41,640 nt of DNA, taken from positions 1-41,640 of the IMG/VR virus record IMGVR_UViG_3300042471_001502; one strand, 5' to 3'. Within the stretch, counting starts at the first letter, position 1; every line of letters begins with the position of its first letter. The notes under the pieces are model-generated. The model was not told where the DNA came from and did not search any database. It was given only the letters and a program-made list of their open reading frames with translations. This stretch comes from a virus. The position numbers and the translations under genes were made by a program. Below are positions 6,754 to 16,111 of this stretch, piece after piece.

Positions 6754-9636
6754 GTGGCTCAAAAGTTCATTACACCGATTACCATCAAGCAGTTGGCGTC
6801 TGCTGGTTCGGATGCGCTCACCGTATTTGTAAACGGCGAAGTTTATGGTCGTGTAAAACTTGAGGCAGGCGGTCGCTTGTCTTGGAGTGATGGTACTGGC
6901 TCGTATGACACCAATCTCTATCGCGATTCTGCAAATGTACTTGCGACAGACGATGTATTCAAGGCGGCATCTGGACTTATTACTTCTGCGATAAATGGTG
7001 TTCCTTCAGCCTCACTGCCTGATGGCGCAATTGCTGTTGACACGTTAAATGATTCTTTTTACTTCAGGTCTGGTGGAGAGTGGATTGAAGTTGGGAGCGG
7101 AACATCAACTGTTTTTGTTTCTGATACAGCGCCAACGGTAGATGTAGAGCAAGGGAATCTTTGGTTCAACTCGGAGTTATTGAATCTTTCTATTTACTAC
7201 TCCAGTTCATGGATTCAGTTAACTGATTTGCCACAAATTGAAGAACTTGTTGACTTGTTGGATGTCAATATCACTGATATTCAGCCGAATGATGTTTTGG
7301 CTTGGGATAATGAGGCTGGCGAATGGGTGAATATGCCCATGAGCGGTGGTGGTGGTGGAAGTGGCGCTACAGGACCGACAGGACCTACAGGTGCTACAGG
7401 TGCAACGGGTGCTACAGGTGCAACGGGTGCTACAGGTGCAACGGGTGCTACAGGACCGACTGGTGCCACAGGCGCTACTGGCGCAAACGGCACAGATGGA
7501 GCAACAGGCGCGACAGGTCCGACGGGCGCGACAGGTCCATCTGGTTCAAACGGCGCAGATGGAGCAACAGGTGCCACAGGAGCAACTGGCGCAACAGGAC
7601 CACAGGGCGAAGTTGGCGCAACAGGACCAGTCGGTGCAACGGGTCCGACGGGCGCAACTGGCGCTACAGGAGCGACTGGACCGACAGGACCGACAGGACC
7701 GCTCAATGATTTGTCAGATGTTGTCATCACTTCTGCTCAAAACGGTCAGTTGCTTGAGTTTAACGGAACAAACTGGGTAAACGCAGTTCGCCCATCAAGC
7801 GAACCGATGGGTTTTGAGAACGCAGATAGTTGCAATATCAGTTTTGATAACGGCAACAGGCAATTCAGCATTTCGCCTGTTTCTGGTTCTTTCACTATTT
7901 GGGTGAACGGCATACGGTTCGTCAAAACTGGAACGGAAAATGTCACCCTCCCCAACACTTCCGCGCTCTATTACATCTACTACAACTCAAGCGGAACTCT
8001 TAGTTATAAGACTTCTTTCTTCACGCTTTCGTCCGAAGCACCAGTCGCTTACGTGTACTGGAATCAATCCGACGGAGTTAATCACTTCTTTGCTGACGAA
8101 CGTCACGGAGTCACCCTTGACTGGGCAACGCACGAGTATTTGCACAGAACTCGCGGCGCAGCAATAGCCAACGGATTCGGAGTAAACAACTATACGACGA
8201 CTGGCAACGGCTCGTCTGATTCGCATGCGCAACTTGACATTGCGAACGGAACATTCTTTGACGAAGATTTACGAATTAATATCACCCATTCCGCCACTCC
8301 AGCGGCAAATTCGCACGAACAAGTGTTGCAGGGCGGAGCGGAACTTCCAGTCTTTTATCGGACTAATACGCACTACAGGAGGGACGCGGCAACCAAGTTC
8401 CCGATGAAACAGGGAACCTCTCGCGTCACCTTCAACCAATTTTCTGGTGGCGTTTGGTCAACTCCAGACATTGATAACAACAAGTTCGGCATCACCTACA
8501 TAGTTGCCACGAACGACCTGAACGACCCGATTTTTGCGATGATGGGTCAGGCGCAATACACCGACCAAGGCTCTGCCGAAGCGGCTTCCTGGAACGACAT
8601 GAATCTTGACGACTTCCCTGTCGCCGAGTTCAGAATCCTTTACAAGATTATTTACCAAGCCGCAAATGCTTATACAAATACTCCGAATGCGAGGCTAACT
8701 GGAATCCAAGATTTGCGTGTCTCCTTCATCAGCGGTGGAAACCTTGCCACGGCACCAGTATCAGACCACGGAACATTGACTGGTCTTTCAGACGATGACC
8801 ATCCACAATATTTGCTGGCTGATGGAACGCGAGCCGCTACTTCATTTACAGTAACAAACGATTTGACCGTCAATGGCAACTTGACGGTAAACGGAACCAC
8901 AACGACCCTCAACACTGAGACACTTTCCGTAGAAGACAACATCGTTGTACTCAACTCTGGCGTCACGGGAAGCCCGACAACGAATGCTGGCATAGAAGTA
9001 GAGCGCGGAACCTCCGACAATGTAGCCATCATATGGAACGAAACAACAGACAAATGGCAATTCACCAATGATGGAACAACATATATTAATTTTGACACCG
9101 CAGGACCAACTGGTGCTACTGGTCCGACAGGACCGACAGGTGCTACTGGTGCGACAGGTCCGACAGGACCAGAACAATACGTCACAATTTCATCAGGTGC
9201 ACCAGTTTCGCCAAGCGCTGGCGAGATGTGGTTTGATTCTGACACTGGTCAAACTTTCATTTACTACGATTCGTCTTGGGTGGAAATCGGTGGCATACCG
9301 AATGGTGCAAGAATCACCGTTTCCTCAACTGCTCCGTCTTCTCCGTTGAGCGGTGAACTATGGTTTGACTCAGATGATGGTGCGACCTACGTCTATTTTG
9401 ATGGTGTTTGGGTTGAAGTTGGGGCGACAGCAGTGGACGTTCTTTTATCCACGATTAATGCAAAAGGTGACCTACTCGTCGGCACGGCAGACAACACAGT
9501 GGACAATTTAACTGTCGGCACGAATGGTCAGATACTTGTGGCTAATTCTTCAACTTCTACTGGTTTAGAATGGCAAACACCGACATACGCATCAACTGGC
9601 AAGGCAATCGCCATGTCAATAGTTTTTGGAGGCTGA
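6754..9636 (+). CDS. Large tail fibre with collagen-like repeats
   Basis: I place the start at GTG 6754 (V-A-Q-K-F-I-T, matching the MAQKF start of the previous fibre), with GAGGT upstream at 6745-6749. The in-frame TTG at 6742 is less likely. Of about 960 residues, roughly 200-320 form a collagen-like domain of Gly-Ala-Thr and Gly-Pro-Thr triplets, and a second short block lies near residues 785-810. Between them are a large beta domain ending in [20 protein letters not shown] (a common fibre motif) and a module with [20 protein letters not shown]. Two near-identical short modules ([12 protein letters not shown] and [11 protein letters not shown]) follow the second collagen block. It is likely a trimeric long fibre. 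The Pro-rich triplets could be hydroxylation substrates, but that is inference. Confidence 0.82.
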   Translation: MAQKFITPITIKQLASAGSDALTVFVNGEVYGRVKLEAGGRLSWSDGTGSYDTNLYRDSANVLATDDVFKAASGLITSAINGVPSASLPDGAIAVDTLNDSFYFRSGGEWIEVGSGTSTVFVSDTAPTVDVEQGNLWFNSELLNLSIYYSSSWIQLTDLPQIEELVDLLDVNITDIQPNDVLAWDNEAGEWVNMPMSGGGGGSGATGPTGPTGATGATGATGATGATGATGATGPTGATGATGANGTDGATGATGPTGATGPSGSNGADGATGATGATGATGPQGEVGATGPVGATGPTGATGATGATGPTGPTGPLNDLSDVVITSAQNGQLLEFNGTNWVNAVRPSSEPMGFENADSCNISFDNGNRQFSISPVSGSFTIWVNGIRFVKTGTENVTLPNTSALYYIYYNSSGTLSYKTSFFTLSSEAPVAYVYWNQSDGVNHFFADERHGVTLDWATHEYLHRTRGAAIANGFGVNNYTTTGNGSSDSHAQLDIANGTFFDEDLRINITHSATPAANSHEQVLQGGAELPVFYRTNTHYRRDAATKFPMKQGTSRVTFNQFSGGVWSTPDIDNNKFGITYIVATNDLNDPIFAMMGQAQYTDQGSAEAASWNDMNLDDFPVAEFRILYKIIYQAANAYTNTPNARLTGIQDLRVSFISGGNLATAPVSDHGTLTGLSDDDHPQYLLADGTRAATSFTVTNDLTVNGNLTVNGTTTTLNTETLSVEDNIVVLNSGVTGSPTTNAGIEVERGTSDNVAIIWNETTDKWQFTNDGTTYINFDTAGPTGATGPTGPTGATGATGPTGPEQYVTISSGAPVSPSAGEMWFDSDTGQTFIYYDSSWVEIGGIPNGARITVSSTAPSSPLSGELWFDSDDGATYVYFDGVWVEVGATAVDVLLSTINAKGDLLVGTADNTVDNLTVGTNGQILVANSSTSTGLEWQTPTYASTGKAIAMSIVFGG
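7366..7705 (+). repeat. Collagen-like triplet repeat region, with an 18-bp perfect tandem core
   Basis: The region encodes consecutive Gly-X-Thr/Pro triplets. At 7391-7451 an 18-bp unit (ggtgctacaggtgcaacg) repeats more than three times with almost no change, and the flanks have diverged by synonymous and Thr/Pro changes. This suggests recent slippage or recombination. A second, shorter block is at 9104-9172. Confidence 0.85.
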
Positions 9637-9637
9637 A

Positions 9638-9991
9638 ATGGCTGCACCTAACATCGTTAACGTTTCTACAATCACAGGTAAAACGGCTGTTTTGGCAGTC
9701 ACGACATCTGCTACGGCTATTGTTACGAACAGCGCCGCATCGGGCAAGGTATTTAAAGTCAACGCCTTGTATGTCGCCAATGTTGATGGGACGAATGCTG
9801 CCGATATTTCGGTTGCGTTTTTCCGTTCATCTGTTTCGTACGAAATTGCTCACACTGTTTCGGTTCCTGCCGACGCAACCCTTGATGTCATCAGTAAATC
9901 AATTTATTTAGAAGAAGGCGACGAACTACGTCTCACCGCTAGCGCTAATGGCGACCTTGAGGCGGTGTGCTCTTACGAGGAGATTAGTTAA
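9638..9991 (+). CDS. Small virion protein, beta-sandwich (117 aa)
   Basis: The start is taken as ATG 9638, with GGAGG at 9628-9632. A TTG upstream in the same frame would lie inside the fibre stop region. The protein AAPNIVNVSTITGKTAVLAV ... GKVFKVNALYVANVDGTNAADISVAFF ... DVISKSIYLEEGDELRLTAS is an all-beta type with alternating hydrophobics. It is common in cyanophage and pelagiphage tail regions as a small fibre-tip or decoration protein. No enzymatic motif is present. Its stop TAA overlaps the next ATG (TAATG at 9989-9993). The exact virion location is unknown. Confidence 0.5.
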   Translation: MAAPNIVNVSTITGKTAVLAVTTSATAIVTNSAASGKVFKVNALYVANVDGTNAADISVAFFRSSVSYEIAHTVSVPADATLDVISKSIYLEEGDELRLTASANGDLEAVCSYEEIS

Positions 9992-10932
9992 TGGGTGGGA
10001 TGGGTGGACGTATCGGTCCAATAGCGACAAGTCTCGGAAGCGGTATCTGGAATCTCACTGACTATCAACAAAAATTCGGTCAGGCTAGACCACCATTAAC
10101 GGTTGAATATCTTGTAATAGCGGGTGGTGGAGGCGCTGGAAACTCAACTGGAGACGCATCTGGCGGCGCTGGTGGAGGCGCTGGGGGATATAGAAGTTCT
10201 GTTATTGGGGAAGCATCTGGAAGAAACTCGACTGTTGAGTCACAACTAACACTCAATACAGGAACATCATACACAGTAGTCGTGGGTGCTGGTGGAGCAG
10301 CAGCAAATTCAAGCGCATGGAACAATCCAGGAACACAGGGTTCCAATTCGGTATTCCATACCATTACTTCTATTGGGGGCGGTGCGGCAATTGCAAACGG
10401 AACAGGTGGCACTGGTGGTTCTGGTGGAGGCTCCTCTACTTCTGGTGGTGCAACATCTGGCGGCGCTGGAACTTCTGCTCAAGGGTTTGATGGAGCAGGA
10501 TGCGCCAGCAAAGATGCCTACGGCGGTGGCGGTGGTGGCGCTGGTGGCAACGGCTCCACAAGCGGCAACGGCGGAGCGGGTATTTCATCTTCTGTAACTG
10601 GAACTGCTGTATCGCGAGCAGGTGGCGGTTCTGGTGGACCTTCAAACGGAAATGCGGGGGCAGCGGCAACTGCTGGAGGAGGTTCAAGTAACACAAATGC
10701 TGCTGGAACCGCTGGAACTGCTGGAACTGGTGGCGGTGGCGGTGGCGGTGCCGAAAACACTGGTGGTGGCGGTTACCTCGGAGCAAACGGTGGTTCTGGG
10801 GTCGTTGTATTGAGATTTCCTTCCGACTATACGATTTCGGCAACTGGTGGTGCATCAATAAGTACTTCTGGCATATCGGCGGGTAAAACATATGCGGTGG
10901 TTTCTGGCTCTGGTAGCGTTTCTTGGACATGA
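9991..10932 (+). CDS. Glycine-rich tail adhesin, copy 1
   Basis: This 313-residue protein has a short basic N-terminus (MGGMGGRIGPIATSL...), the entry motif VEYLVIAGGGGAG near residue 37, then about 200 residues rich in Gly, Ser and Ala with (GGA)n and GGGGG runs. The C-terminus reads GSGVVVLRFPSDYTI, then a terminal strand. The glycine-rich core fits the polyglycine-sandwich fold of T-even gp38-type adhesins, where loops set receptor specificity. It is the first of three paralogues (11880 and 13840 are the others) but lacks the C-terminal KVVGPTGAT motif they share. It overlaps the following oxygenase by ATGA. Confidence 0.72.
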   Translation: MGGMGGRIGPIATSLGSGIWNLTDYQQKFGQARPPLTVEYLVIAGGGGAGNSTGDASGGAGGGAGGYRSSVIGEASGRNSTVESQLTLNTGTSYTVVVGAGGAAANSSAWNNPGTQGSNSVFHTITSIGGGAAIANGTGGTGGSGGGSSTSGGATSGGAGTSAQGFDGAGCASKDAYGGGGGGAGGNGSTSGNGGAGISSSVTGTAVSRAGGGSGGPSNGNAGAAATAGGGSSNTNAAGTAGTAGTGGGGGGGAENTGGGGYLGANGGSGVVVLRFPSDYTISATGGASISTSGISAGKTYAVVSGSGSVSWT

Positions 10933-11444
10933 CCAAGAAAACACAACATGATGTTCTTCTCATAGACAACTTTCTTCCTTCGGAAACATTTGAGAACATC
11001 AAAGCCCAAATGATGGGCGACAACTTTCCATGGTTCTACCGACCATACAAAACACAGGCAACCAACGACGACGGCATATTTGATTCACAATTCACCCACA
11101 CCTTCTACTTTGACGACAAATGGAACAGCCCGTACCTTTGGGCTGTGGAACCAGTGCTCTCCATATTGAACCCCCAAAAAATAATGCGCATCAAAGCCAA
11201 CCTGACTGTCCCCCATAGCGAAGTGAAACAATGGGGGATGCACACGGATTTCAACGACCCCTTGATGACTACGGGAATCCTGTATTTGACCGATTGTGAC
11301 GGTGGCACCGTTTTTTCTGATGGGAAACGGGTAGAGAGCAAATCCAATAGGTTTATCTCGTTTCCAGCAAACACATTCCATTCTGGGGAAACATTTACAA
11401 ACGCCAAAGCGCGCGTTGTTATCAATTTCAATGTATTTTTATGA
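10929..11444 (+). CDS. 2OG-Fe(II) oxygenase, short prolyl-hydroxylase-like
   Basis: The start is ATG 10929, overlapping the adhesin stop as ATGA, in preference to the TTG six bases upstream. This 171-residue protein has the iron ligands H105-x-D107 (MHTDFND) and H151 (NTFHSGE), with R162 (KARVVINF) placed for 2-oxoglutarate. The N-terminus (DVLLIDNFLPSETFENIK) is the usual lead-in of P4H/PKHD enzymes. It would hydroxylate a protein side chain or another substrate with O2 and 2-oxoglutarate. It is one of seven such genes here. Direct translational coupling to a fibre gene suggests a virion-protein substrate, which is inferred. Confidence 0.82.
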   Translation: MTKKTQHDVLLIDNFLPSETFENIKAQMMGDNFPWFYRPYKTQATNDDGIFDSQFTHTFYFDDKWNSPYLWAVEPVLSILNPQKIMRIKANLTVPHSEVKQWGMHTDFNDPLMTTGILYLTDCDGGTVFSDGKRVESKSNRFISFPANTFHSGETFTNAKARVVINFNVFL

Positions 11445-11453
11445 TTGTCAGAA

Positions 11454-11462
11454 TGGTATACA
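11454..11462 (+). promoter_or_regulatory. Putative extended -10 promoter element
   Basis: TG-G-TATACA lies in the 54-base gap before ATG 11499, leaving room for a leader with AAAGG at 11486-11490. No convincing -35 is seen. Confidence 0.3.
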
Positions 11463-11498
11463 CTTTAAACGGGCAAAACAACAAAAAAGGATATAAAC

Positions 11499-11873
11499 AT
11501 GGCACATTTTGCTGAACTTGGCGAAGACAACATTGTCTTGCGAGTAATCGTCGTATCCAATGACGACTGCAAAGATGCAGACGGCAACGAATCTGAATCA
11601 GTAGGCGCAGAGTTTTGCCGAAACCTATTAGGTGGCACTTGGAAACAAACAAGTTATAACGGCAACATTCGTTTCAGATATGCAGGCACTGGATACACAT
11701 ACAATTCCGTTTTGGATGCCTTCATCCCACCAAAACCATACCCTTCTTGGACTCTCAATGAGGAAACGGCTGACTGGGAGGCACCAGTAGCACGACCAGA
11801 AGAACACGGATTCTGGTCGTGGAACGAAGAGAATCAAGAGTGGGAAGCAATTCAATTGCCGTCGGAGGAGTAA
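11499..11873 (+). CDS. Conserved small virion-associated protein (cyanophage-like)
   Basis: This 124-residue protein is of a type I recognise from many T4-like cyanophages. It has MAHFAELGEDNIVLRVIVVS, a D-x-x-G-x-E-S/E-x-x-G-A-x-F-C segment, GGTWKQTSYNGNIRFRYAGT, then GYTYNSVLDAFIPPKPYPSW, and a C-terminal WxxE-repeat (W-E-A-P, W-N-E-E-N-Q-E-W-E). It is probably a fibre-associated protein. The function is not established. An AAAGG Shine-Dalgarno site and the -10-like motif at 11454 suggest its own transcript start. Confidence 0.6.
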   Translation: MAHFAELGEDNIVLRVIVVSNDDCKDADGNESESVGAEFCRNLLGGTWKQTSYNGNIRFRYAGTGYTYNSVLDAFIPPKPYPSWTLNEETADWEAPVARPEEHGFWSWNEENQEWEAIQLPSEE

Positions 11874-11879
11874 TACCAC

Positions 11880-13127
11880 ATGGCATTATCTTTTCCTTCA
11901 AGTCCTTCCAACGGTGACACCCATACAGACAGCGGTCGCACTTGGCAGTGGAACGGAACAACTTGGAAAGTTGTTACTGGCACGATTACTGCTGGTTCCG
12001 TGGGAACATCTGAACTTGCGGATAGCGCTGTCACTACTGCCAAAATTGCTTCTGGTGCAGTAGTAGAAGCAGATATTGCATCAAACGCAGTCACTCAAGC
12101 AAAACTTGCTTCAACCTTGTCGGCGATAACTATTTGTACTTCCTCTACGAGACCAGGCTCACCGTTTACTGGACAAACCATTTTTGAGACGGATACAAAC
12201 ATGCAAAAAGTTTGGCTTGGCTCTGCGTGGTCAACTGGCACGGCGCATGTTCGTGCTGTAACAGTTGAGTATTTGGTTATCGCTGGTGGCGGCGGTGGAG
12301 GAGGTTGGGGAGGCGGAGGCGGTGCAGGCGGATATCGCAATTCTACTATTTTGGAAACAAGTGGAGAAAATACAAGCAGTGAGTCGCCTTTGAATTTATT
12401 GGCAGGAACATACACGGTGACAATTGGTGCTGGTGGAACAAGAGGAGACCAGGCGTACACGGCTGGCGGAAATGGCGGAAACTCCGTGTTTCATAGCGTC
12501 ACATCAACGGGTGGTGGTGGCGGTGGAAGATATGACGGTGTGGCAGGTGCTGCTGGTGGGTCGGGTGGAGGCGGTGGCATGGGTCAAACCGCCAATGCGG
12601 CAGGAGGGGCTGGAACGGCATCGCAAGGATTTGGCGGAGGAATAGGTTCAAATAATGTCGGAGAATGGACCAATACCCGTGGAGGAGGCGGTGGAGGCGC
12701 TGGACAGGTCGGATATGACGGTAGAGCCTCAGTCAATACCACCACAAACATGGGTCGTGGTGGAAACGGTTTAGCAAGTTCAATCACTGGCACTTCTGTT
12801 ACCCGCGCTGGCGGCGGTGGCGGACATGGTGGATACATGGCTCAAGTAGAAAACGGTGGTGCTGGAGGTGGCGGTAAAGGTGGTAGATACACCGTGGCTG
12901 GCGCAGACAGCGGCACAATAAACACTGGCTCAGGAGGCGGTGGTGCTTATGGCTCCGCTGGAGAACTCTGCGGTTTGGGCGGCTCAGGCGTAGTTATTGT
13001 TAGGTACCTAACCTCAGACGCAAGTGGCTACACAATCACTGGCGGCACAAAAGTCGTCGGACCGACAGGCGCAACCGCATATACGGTTCACACATTCAAT
13101 TCTAGTGGAAGTTTGGTGATTGCCTAA
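11880..13127 (+). CDS. Glycine-rich tail adhesin, copy 2
   Basis: This 415-residue protein begins with a short module, LSFPSSPSNGDTHTDSGRTW followed by QWNGTTWKVV, that recurs at 13127 and 15927. It continues with GSVGTSELADSAVTTAKIAS heptad-like coiled segments, a VWLGSAWSTGT hairpin, and then VEYLVIAGGGGGGGWGGGGG leading to about 220 Gly-rich residues. The C-terminus, GSGVVIVRYLTSDASGYTIT then KVVGPTGATAYTVHTF, is almost the same as that of copy 3. It is probably a receptor-binding adhesin at the fibre tip, as for polyglycine-sandwich adhesins. Its stop overlaps the next gene (TAATG at 13125-13129). Confidence 0.72.
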   Translation: MALSFPSSPSNGDTHTDSGRTWQWNGTTWKVVTGTITAGSVGTSELADSAVTTAKIASGAVVEADIASNAVTQAKLASTLSAITICTSSTRPGSPFTGQTIFETDTNMQKVWLGSAWSTGTAHVRAVTVEYLVIAGGGGGGGWGGGGGAGGYRNSTILETSGENTSSESPLNLLAGTYTVTIGAGGTRGDQAYTAGGNGGNSVFHSVTSTGGGGGGRYDGVAGAAGGSGGGGGMGQTANAAGGAGTASQGFGGGIGSNNVGEWTNTRGGGGGGAGQVGYDGRASVNTTTNMGRGGNGLASSITGTSVTRAGGGGGHGGYMAQVENGGAGGGGKGGRYTVAGADSGTINTGSGGGGAYGSAGELCGLGGSGVVIVRYLTSDASGYTITGGTKVVGPTGATAYTVHTFNSSGSLVIA

Positions 13128-13837
13128 TGCCTATTGATTTTCCCAACTCCCCCACGAACGGTGACACATTTACTGTCGGAACTAAAACATGGCTGTTTGA
13201 CGGCACCTCGTGGAGCGTCATTACGGGAGCAGCCATACTTGAGACTGGTTCAGTTACTGAAGACAAACTAGCAAACTCTGCTGTCACCAACGCCAAAATT
13301 GCAACTGGGACAATAGCGAACAATAAATTAGTCAATTCTTCAGTGACGATAGGTTCCACGTCCGTATCACTCGGTGCGACGCAGACTTCTTTTTCTGGTT
13401 TGACTGGCGTTACATCAACAACCGCAAATGTTTCTGGAACATTGACACTCAAAACGGTAATTGAGTCTGCCCTGATATCCGCAACGGCGGCAACGGGAAC
13501 AATCAATATTGACTTTCTCACCAATCCGACCGTGTATTACACGACAAATGCGACCGCCAACTTCACCCTAAACATAAGGGGAAGTTCAGGTTCTTCAATG
13601 GATTCTGTTATGGCTACTGGCGACATAGCGACAGTAACTTTTTTGAACACGAATGGTGCGACACCCTACAGACCTACAGTCTTCCAAGTAGACGGAAGCG
13701 CAGTGACACCGAAATGGCAAGGCGGCACAGCACCCACGGGTGGCAACGCTTCTTCCATTGACGGGTACACGATGACGGTAATCAAAACAGCAAGCGCTAC
13801 ATTCACTGTGTTTGCGAGCCAAACCAGATTTGCATAA
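13127..13837 (+). CDS. Tail fibre protein (236 aa)
   Basis: The N-terminal module IDFPNSPTNGDTFTVGTKTW + LFDGTSW is paralogous to that of 11880. It is followed by SVTEDKLANSAVTNAKIATG trimeric-coil segments and a C-terminal beta domain (TINIDFLTNPTVYYTTNATA, then NFTLNIRG, VFQVDGSAVTPKWQGG, SSIDGYTMTVIKTASATFTV). The C-terminal half looks like a common terminal fibre domain in aquatic phages. It lies between two glycine-rich adhesins, so it may form a shaft or alternate tip with them. No enzymatic motif. Confidence 0.68.
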   Translation: MPIDFPNSPTNGDTFTVGTKTWLFDGTSWSVITGAAILETGSVTEDKLANSAVTNAKIATGTIANNKLVNSSVTIGSTSVSLGATQTSFSGLTGVTSTTANVSGTLTLKTVIESALISATAATGTINIDFLTNPTVYYTTNATANFTLNIRGSSGSSMDSVMATGDIATVTFLNTNGATPYRPTVFQVDGSAVTPKWQGGTAPTGGNASSIDGYTMTVIKTASATFTVFASQTRFA

Positions 13838-13839
13838 TC

Positions 13840-14811
13840 ATGCCGATTTTTAACTCGTTTTCGGCTGGAACAGTCAAAAAGTTCGGTTTCTCTCAAGGTT
13901 CAAAACGCCTGCTTGCAATGCAACATTTGGTTATTGCTGGCGGCGGCGGTGGTGCATTGAACGGTGGCGGAGGTGGACCAGGTGGTGGCGGTGCTGGTGG
14001 CTACAGAAACTCCGTAACAGGAGAAACATCTGGAGGAGGCTCATCAGCAGAAACATCAGTTTCGCTAACCGCTGGCGCCACATACACGATTACTGTCGGC
14101 GGTGGCGGAGCGCAGGCAGTTGACTGCGACGCCCTTGGTGGGACTGGCGGAAATTCTTCAATATCTGGTGATGGCGTAAACATTATCTCGCTTGGTGGTG
14201 GTGGTGGTCATTCAAATGCTGGAGCGTTAAGTGGAAGTGCTGGCGGTTCTGGTGGCGGAACTGCATCCTTCGTATCGGACCTTGGATTGGGAAGAGCATC
14301 AGGAACTGCAGGGCAGGGACATGACGGCGGGTTGCCAAACAACGTCAGCCCTGGCGGTGGCGGTGGCGGAGGTGGAGCAGGTGGACTTGGCGGAAGTGGC
14401 GGCGAAGCAGTCGGAGGCGCGGGAGGCGCAGGGCTTTCATCAAGCATCAATGGAACATCTACGGCAAGGGCTGGAGGTGGAGGTGGCGGCGTCATGTGGT
14501 TTGGTCAAACACTTCAGGGTACGAGGGGAAGCGCAACCGCAGGTGGCGGATATGGTGGGCGGCAGGAGGAACAAGGGCAAGGCGGAACGACGAACACTGG
14601 CGGTGGTGGAGGTGCGGGTGGCAACGACGCAGGACCTTGCGGTGCTGGAGCGGCTGGGAACGGTGGAAGTGGCATAGTTATTCTTCGTTACTTGACAGCA
14701 GATGCAACAGGCATGACAATAACTGGCGGTACAAAAGTTGTCGGACCGACAGGCGCAACTTCGTATACGGTTCACACATTTACATCAACTGGAAACCTCG
14801 TTCTTTCATAA
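13840..14811 (+). CDS. Glycine-rich tail adhesin, copy 3
   Basis: This 323-residue protein starts with PIFNSFSAGTVKKFGFSQGS, then MQHLVIAGGGGGALNGGGGG and a long Gly-rich region. It has the terminal GSGIVILRYLTADATGMTIT and KVVGPTGATSYTVHTF motifs, which closely match copy 2 at DNA level (ccgacaggcgcaac is identical). Unlike copy 2 it lacks the FPSSP module and coil, so it would need another protein as a shaft. The fold is probably a polyglycine sandwich. It may be an alternative or additional receptor-binding tip. The next gene, a glycosyltransferase, starts 22 bases after its stop. Confidence 0.72.
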   Translation: MPIFNSFSAGTVKKFGFSQGSKRLLAMQHLVIAGGGGGALNGGGGGPGGGGAGGYRNSVTGETSGGGSSAETSVSLTAGATYTITVGGGGAQAVDCDALGGTGGNSSISGDGVNIISLGGGGGHSNAGALSGSAGGSGGGTASFVSDLGLGRASGTAGQGHDGGLPNNVSPGGGGGGGGAGGLGGSGGEAVGGAGGAGLSSSINGTSTARAGGGGGGVMWFGQTLQGTRGSATAGGGYGGRQEEQGQGGTTNTGGGGGAGGNDAGPCGAGAAGNGGSGIVILRYLTADATGMTITGGTKVVGPTGATSYTVHTFTSTGNLVLS

Positions 14812-14833
14812 CGAAAACTGTTAGCATCACTGC

Positions 14834-15892
14834 GTGAGATTTCACGTCATTAGTTTGCCCCATACGCAAACAACGTTTGATTTTACAGCATGTGCTTTTA
14901 CTGAAAAAGTCAGAAAGTTTGCTGTAATGATGAAGTCGATTGGGCATACGGTCTATGTATATTCTGGCGACAAGAACGATGCGCCATGTGACGAGCATAT
15001 TGAGTGTTTCAGCGAGACGGAAAGATTAGATGCGGTTGGCAAAAACCATTACACAATGGCTTCATTCGACCATGCCCTCCCCCACTGGGTCAAATTTAAC
15101 AATCGAGTAATATCAAAATTAAAAACACGATTGCAAGAACACGATTTTATTTGCGTCATAGGCGGATACTCCCACAAACCAATTGCCGACGCTTACCCAA
15201 GCCATATGACAGTTGAGTTTGGGATTGGCTATCCAGGAACATTTGCAAAATATCGAGTATTTGAATCATACGCATGGATGCATACGGTTTATGGGGCGCA
15301 GTCAAACGGAAACCCTGCTTCTGCCAATGGAAATTTTTTTGATGCTGTTATACCTGCATACATAGAGCCAGAGTTGTTTCCATTTGTGGATAAACCAAGT
15401 GATTATTACTTATTTATGGGGCGCCTTATTGAACGCAAGGGGTATGAAATAGCCGTAGAAGCATGTAGGAGAACCAACTCCCGTTTAATTATTGCAGGAC
15501 AAGGCAATCAGCCTTCGTATGGAGAATATGTTGGCGTTGTCGGAAAAGAAAAGCGCGCCGAATTATTTGGGAATGCGATTGCATCATTTGCGCCAACTAT
15601 ATACATAGAGCCATTTGGAACAGTCGTCATCGAGTCGCAAGCATGCGGAACTCCGACCATCACAACTGATTGGGGGGCGTTTACGGAAACAGTTGTAGAC
15701 GGTTTCAACGGATTTCGTTGTCGCACATTGAAAGAATTCATTGAGGCAATGGAGAAAGCAAAAGCACTTGATAGGTCTGCCATAAGGGCAAGCGCCATAG
15801 CCAAATATGGTCTTGATACTGTGGCAATTCGCTACAACGATTATTTCGCAAGATTATTGACCCTTTGGGGTGACGGCTGGTATGCGGTTTAG
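14834..15892 (+). CDS. Glycosyltransferase family 4-type
   Basis: This 352-residue protein uses a GTG start. It has the GT-B pattern. The N-terminal domain is MRFHVISLPHTQTTFDFTAC. The C-terminal donor domain has YYLFMGRLIERKGYEIAVEA, then RLIIAGQGN, a FAPTIYIEPFGTVVIESQAC segment (the E-P-F-G-x-x-x-I-E-x-x-A/Q signature) and GTPTITTDWGAFTETV with DGFNGFRC. These are standard GT4 motifs for a nucleotide-sugar donor. It could glycosylate fibre proteins or host/virion glycans. The gene sits inside the adhesin region, which favours a virion role (inferred). Confidence 0.85.
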   Translation: MRFHVISLPHTQTTFDFTACAFTEKVRKFAVMMKSIGHTVYVYSGDKNDAPCDEHIECFSETERLDAVGKNHYTMASFDHALPHWVKFNNRVISKLKTRLQEHDFICVIGGYSHKPIADAYPSHMTVEFGIGYPGTFAKYRVFESYAWMHTVYGAQSNGNPASANGNFFDAVIPAYIEPELFPFVDKPSDYYLFMGRLIERKGYEIAVEACRRTNSRLIIAGQGNQPSYGEYVGVVGKEKRAELFGNAIASFAPTIYIEPFGTVVIESQACGTPTITTDWGAFTETVVDGFNGFRCRTLKEFIEAMEKAKALDRSAIRASAIAKYGLDTVAIRYNDYFARLLTLWGDGWYAV

Positions 15893-15911
15893 CCTTTAAA
15901 TCGTTATTTTG

Positions 15912-15922
15912 TGGGATAATTG
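15912..15922 (+). promoter_or_regulatory. Putative -10 element placed for a leaderless start
   Basis: TGGGATAATTG contains the hexamer GATAAT at 15915-15920. ATG 15927 lies 6 bases after the hexamer, where transcription would be expected to start, and there is no Shine-Dalgarno site. Leaderless mRNAs are common in Actinobacteria. Confidence 0.4.
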
Positions 15923-15926
15923 GGAA

Positions 15927-16109
15927 ATGGCAGTCGTTTTCCCTTCATCACCCTCCCTAAATCAAAGATTTACGGTGGCTGGCAAGGAGTTCCAGTGGGC
16001 TGGCTCATATTGGTATAGAGGACGACCAAATAATGTCATACTTGATGGCGGGTTTGCTAGAACCGAAATCTCTGACACAAACATGCATGCTGACGGAGGC
16101 TCTGCTTAA
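15927..16109 (+). CDS. Short fibre-module protein (60 aa)
   Basis: The start is ATG 15927. The TTG at 15909 in frame would extend the protein into the -10-like element. The sequence AVVFPSSPSLNQRFTVAGKE + FQWAGSYWYRG is the same N-terminal module seen in the proteins at 11880 and 13127, but here it stands alone with a short tail ending DTNMHADGGSA. It could be a free attachment module or the remnant of a longer fibre that lost its shaft. The next fibre gene begins two bases after its stop. Confidence 0.6.
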   Translation: MAVVFPSSPSLNQRFTVAGKEFQWAGSYWYRGRPNNVILDGGFARTEISDTNMHADGGSA

Positions 16110-16111
16110 CA

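Noticed and set aside
7391-7451. Short regular repeats that could suggest a CRISPR array
   Set aside because: Units are contiguous without spacers and are in frame with collagen-like triplets, so this is a protein repeat.
7281-7730. Minus-strand frame of 149 aa with AP-V repeats
   Set aside because: It is the antisense of the collagen-like Gly-Ala-Thr/Gly-Pro-Thr repeat, with no start context and no independent support.
10436-11023. Minus-strand 195-aa frame rich in His, Arg and Gln
   Set aside because: It is antisense to the glycine-rich adhesin and the following oxygenase. Its composition is a by-product of GGN codons.
14231-14677. Plus-strand frame inside the glycine-rich adhesin copy 3
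   Set aside because: Out-of-frame shadow. The adhesin frame has clear paralogues and the shadow has none.
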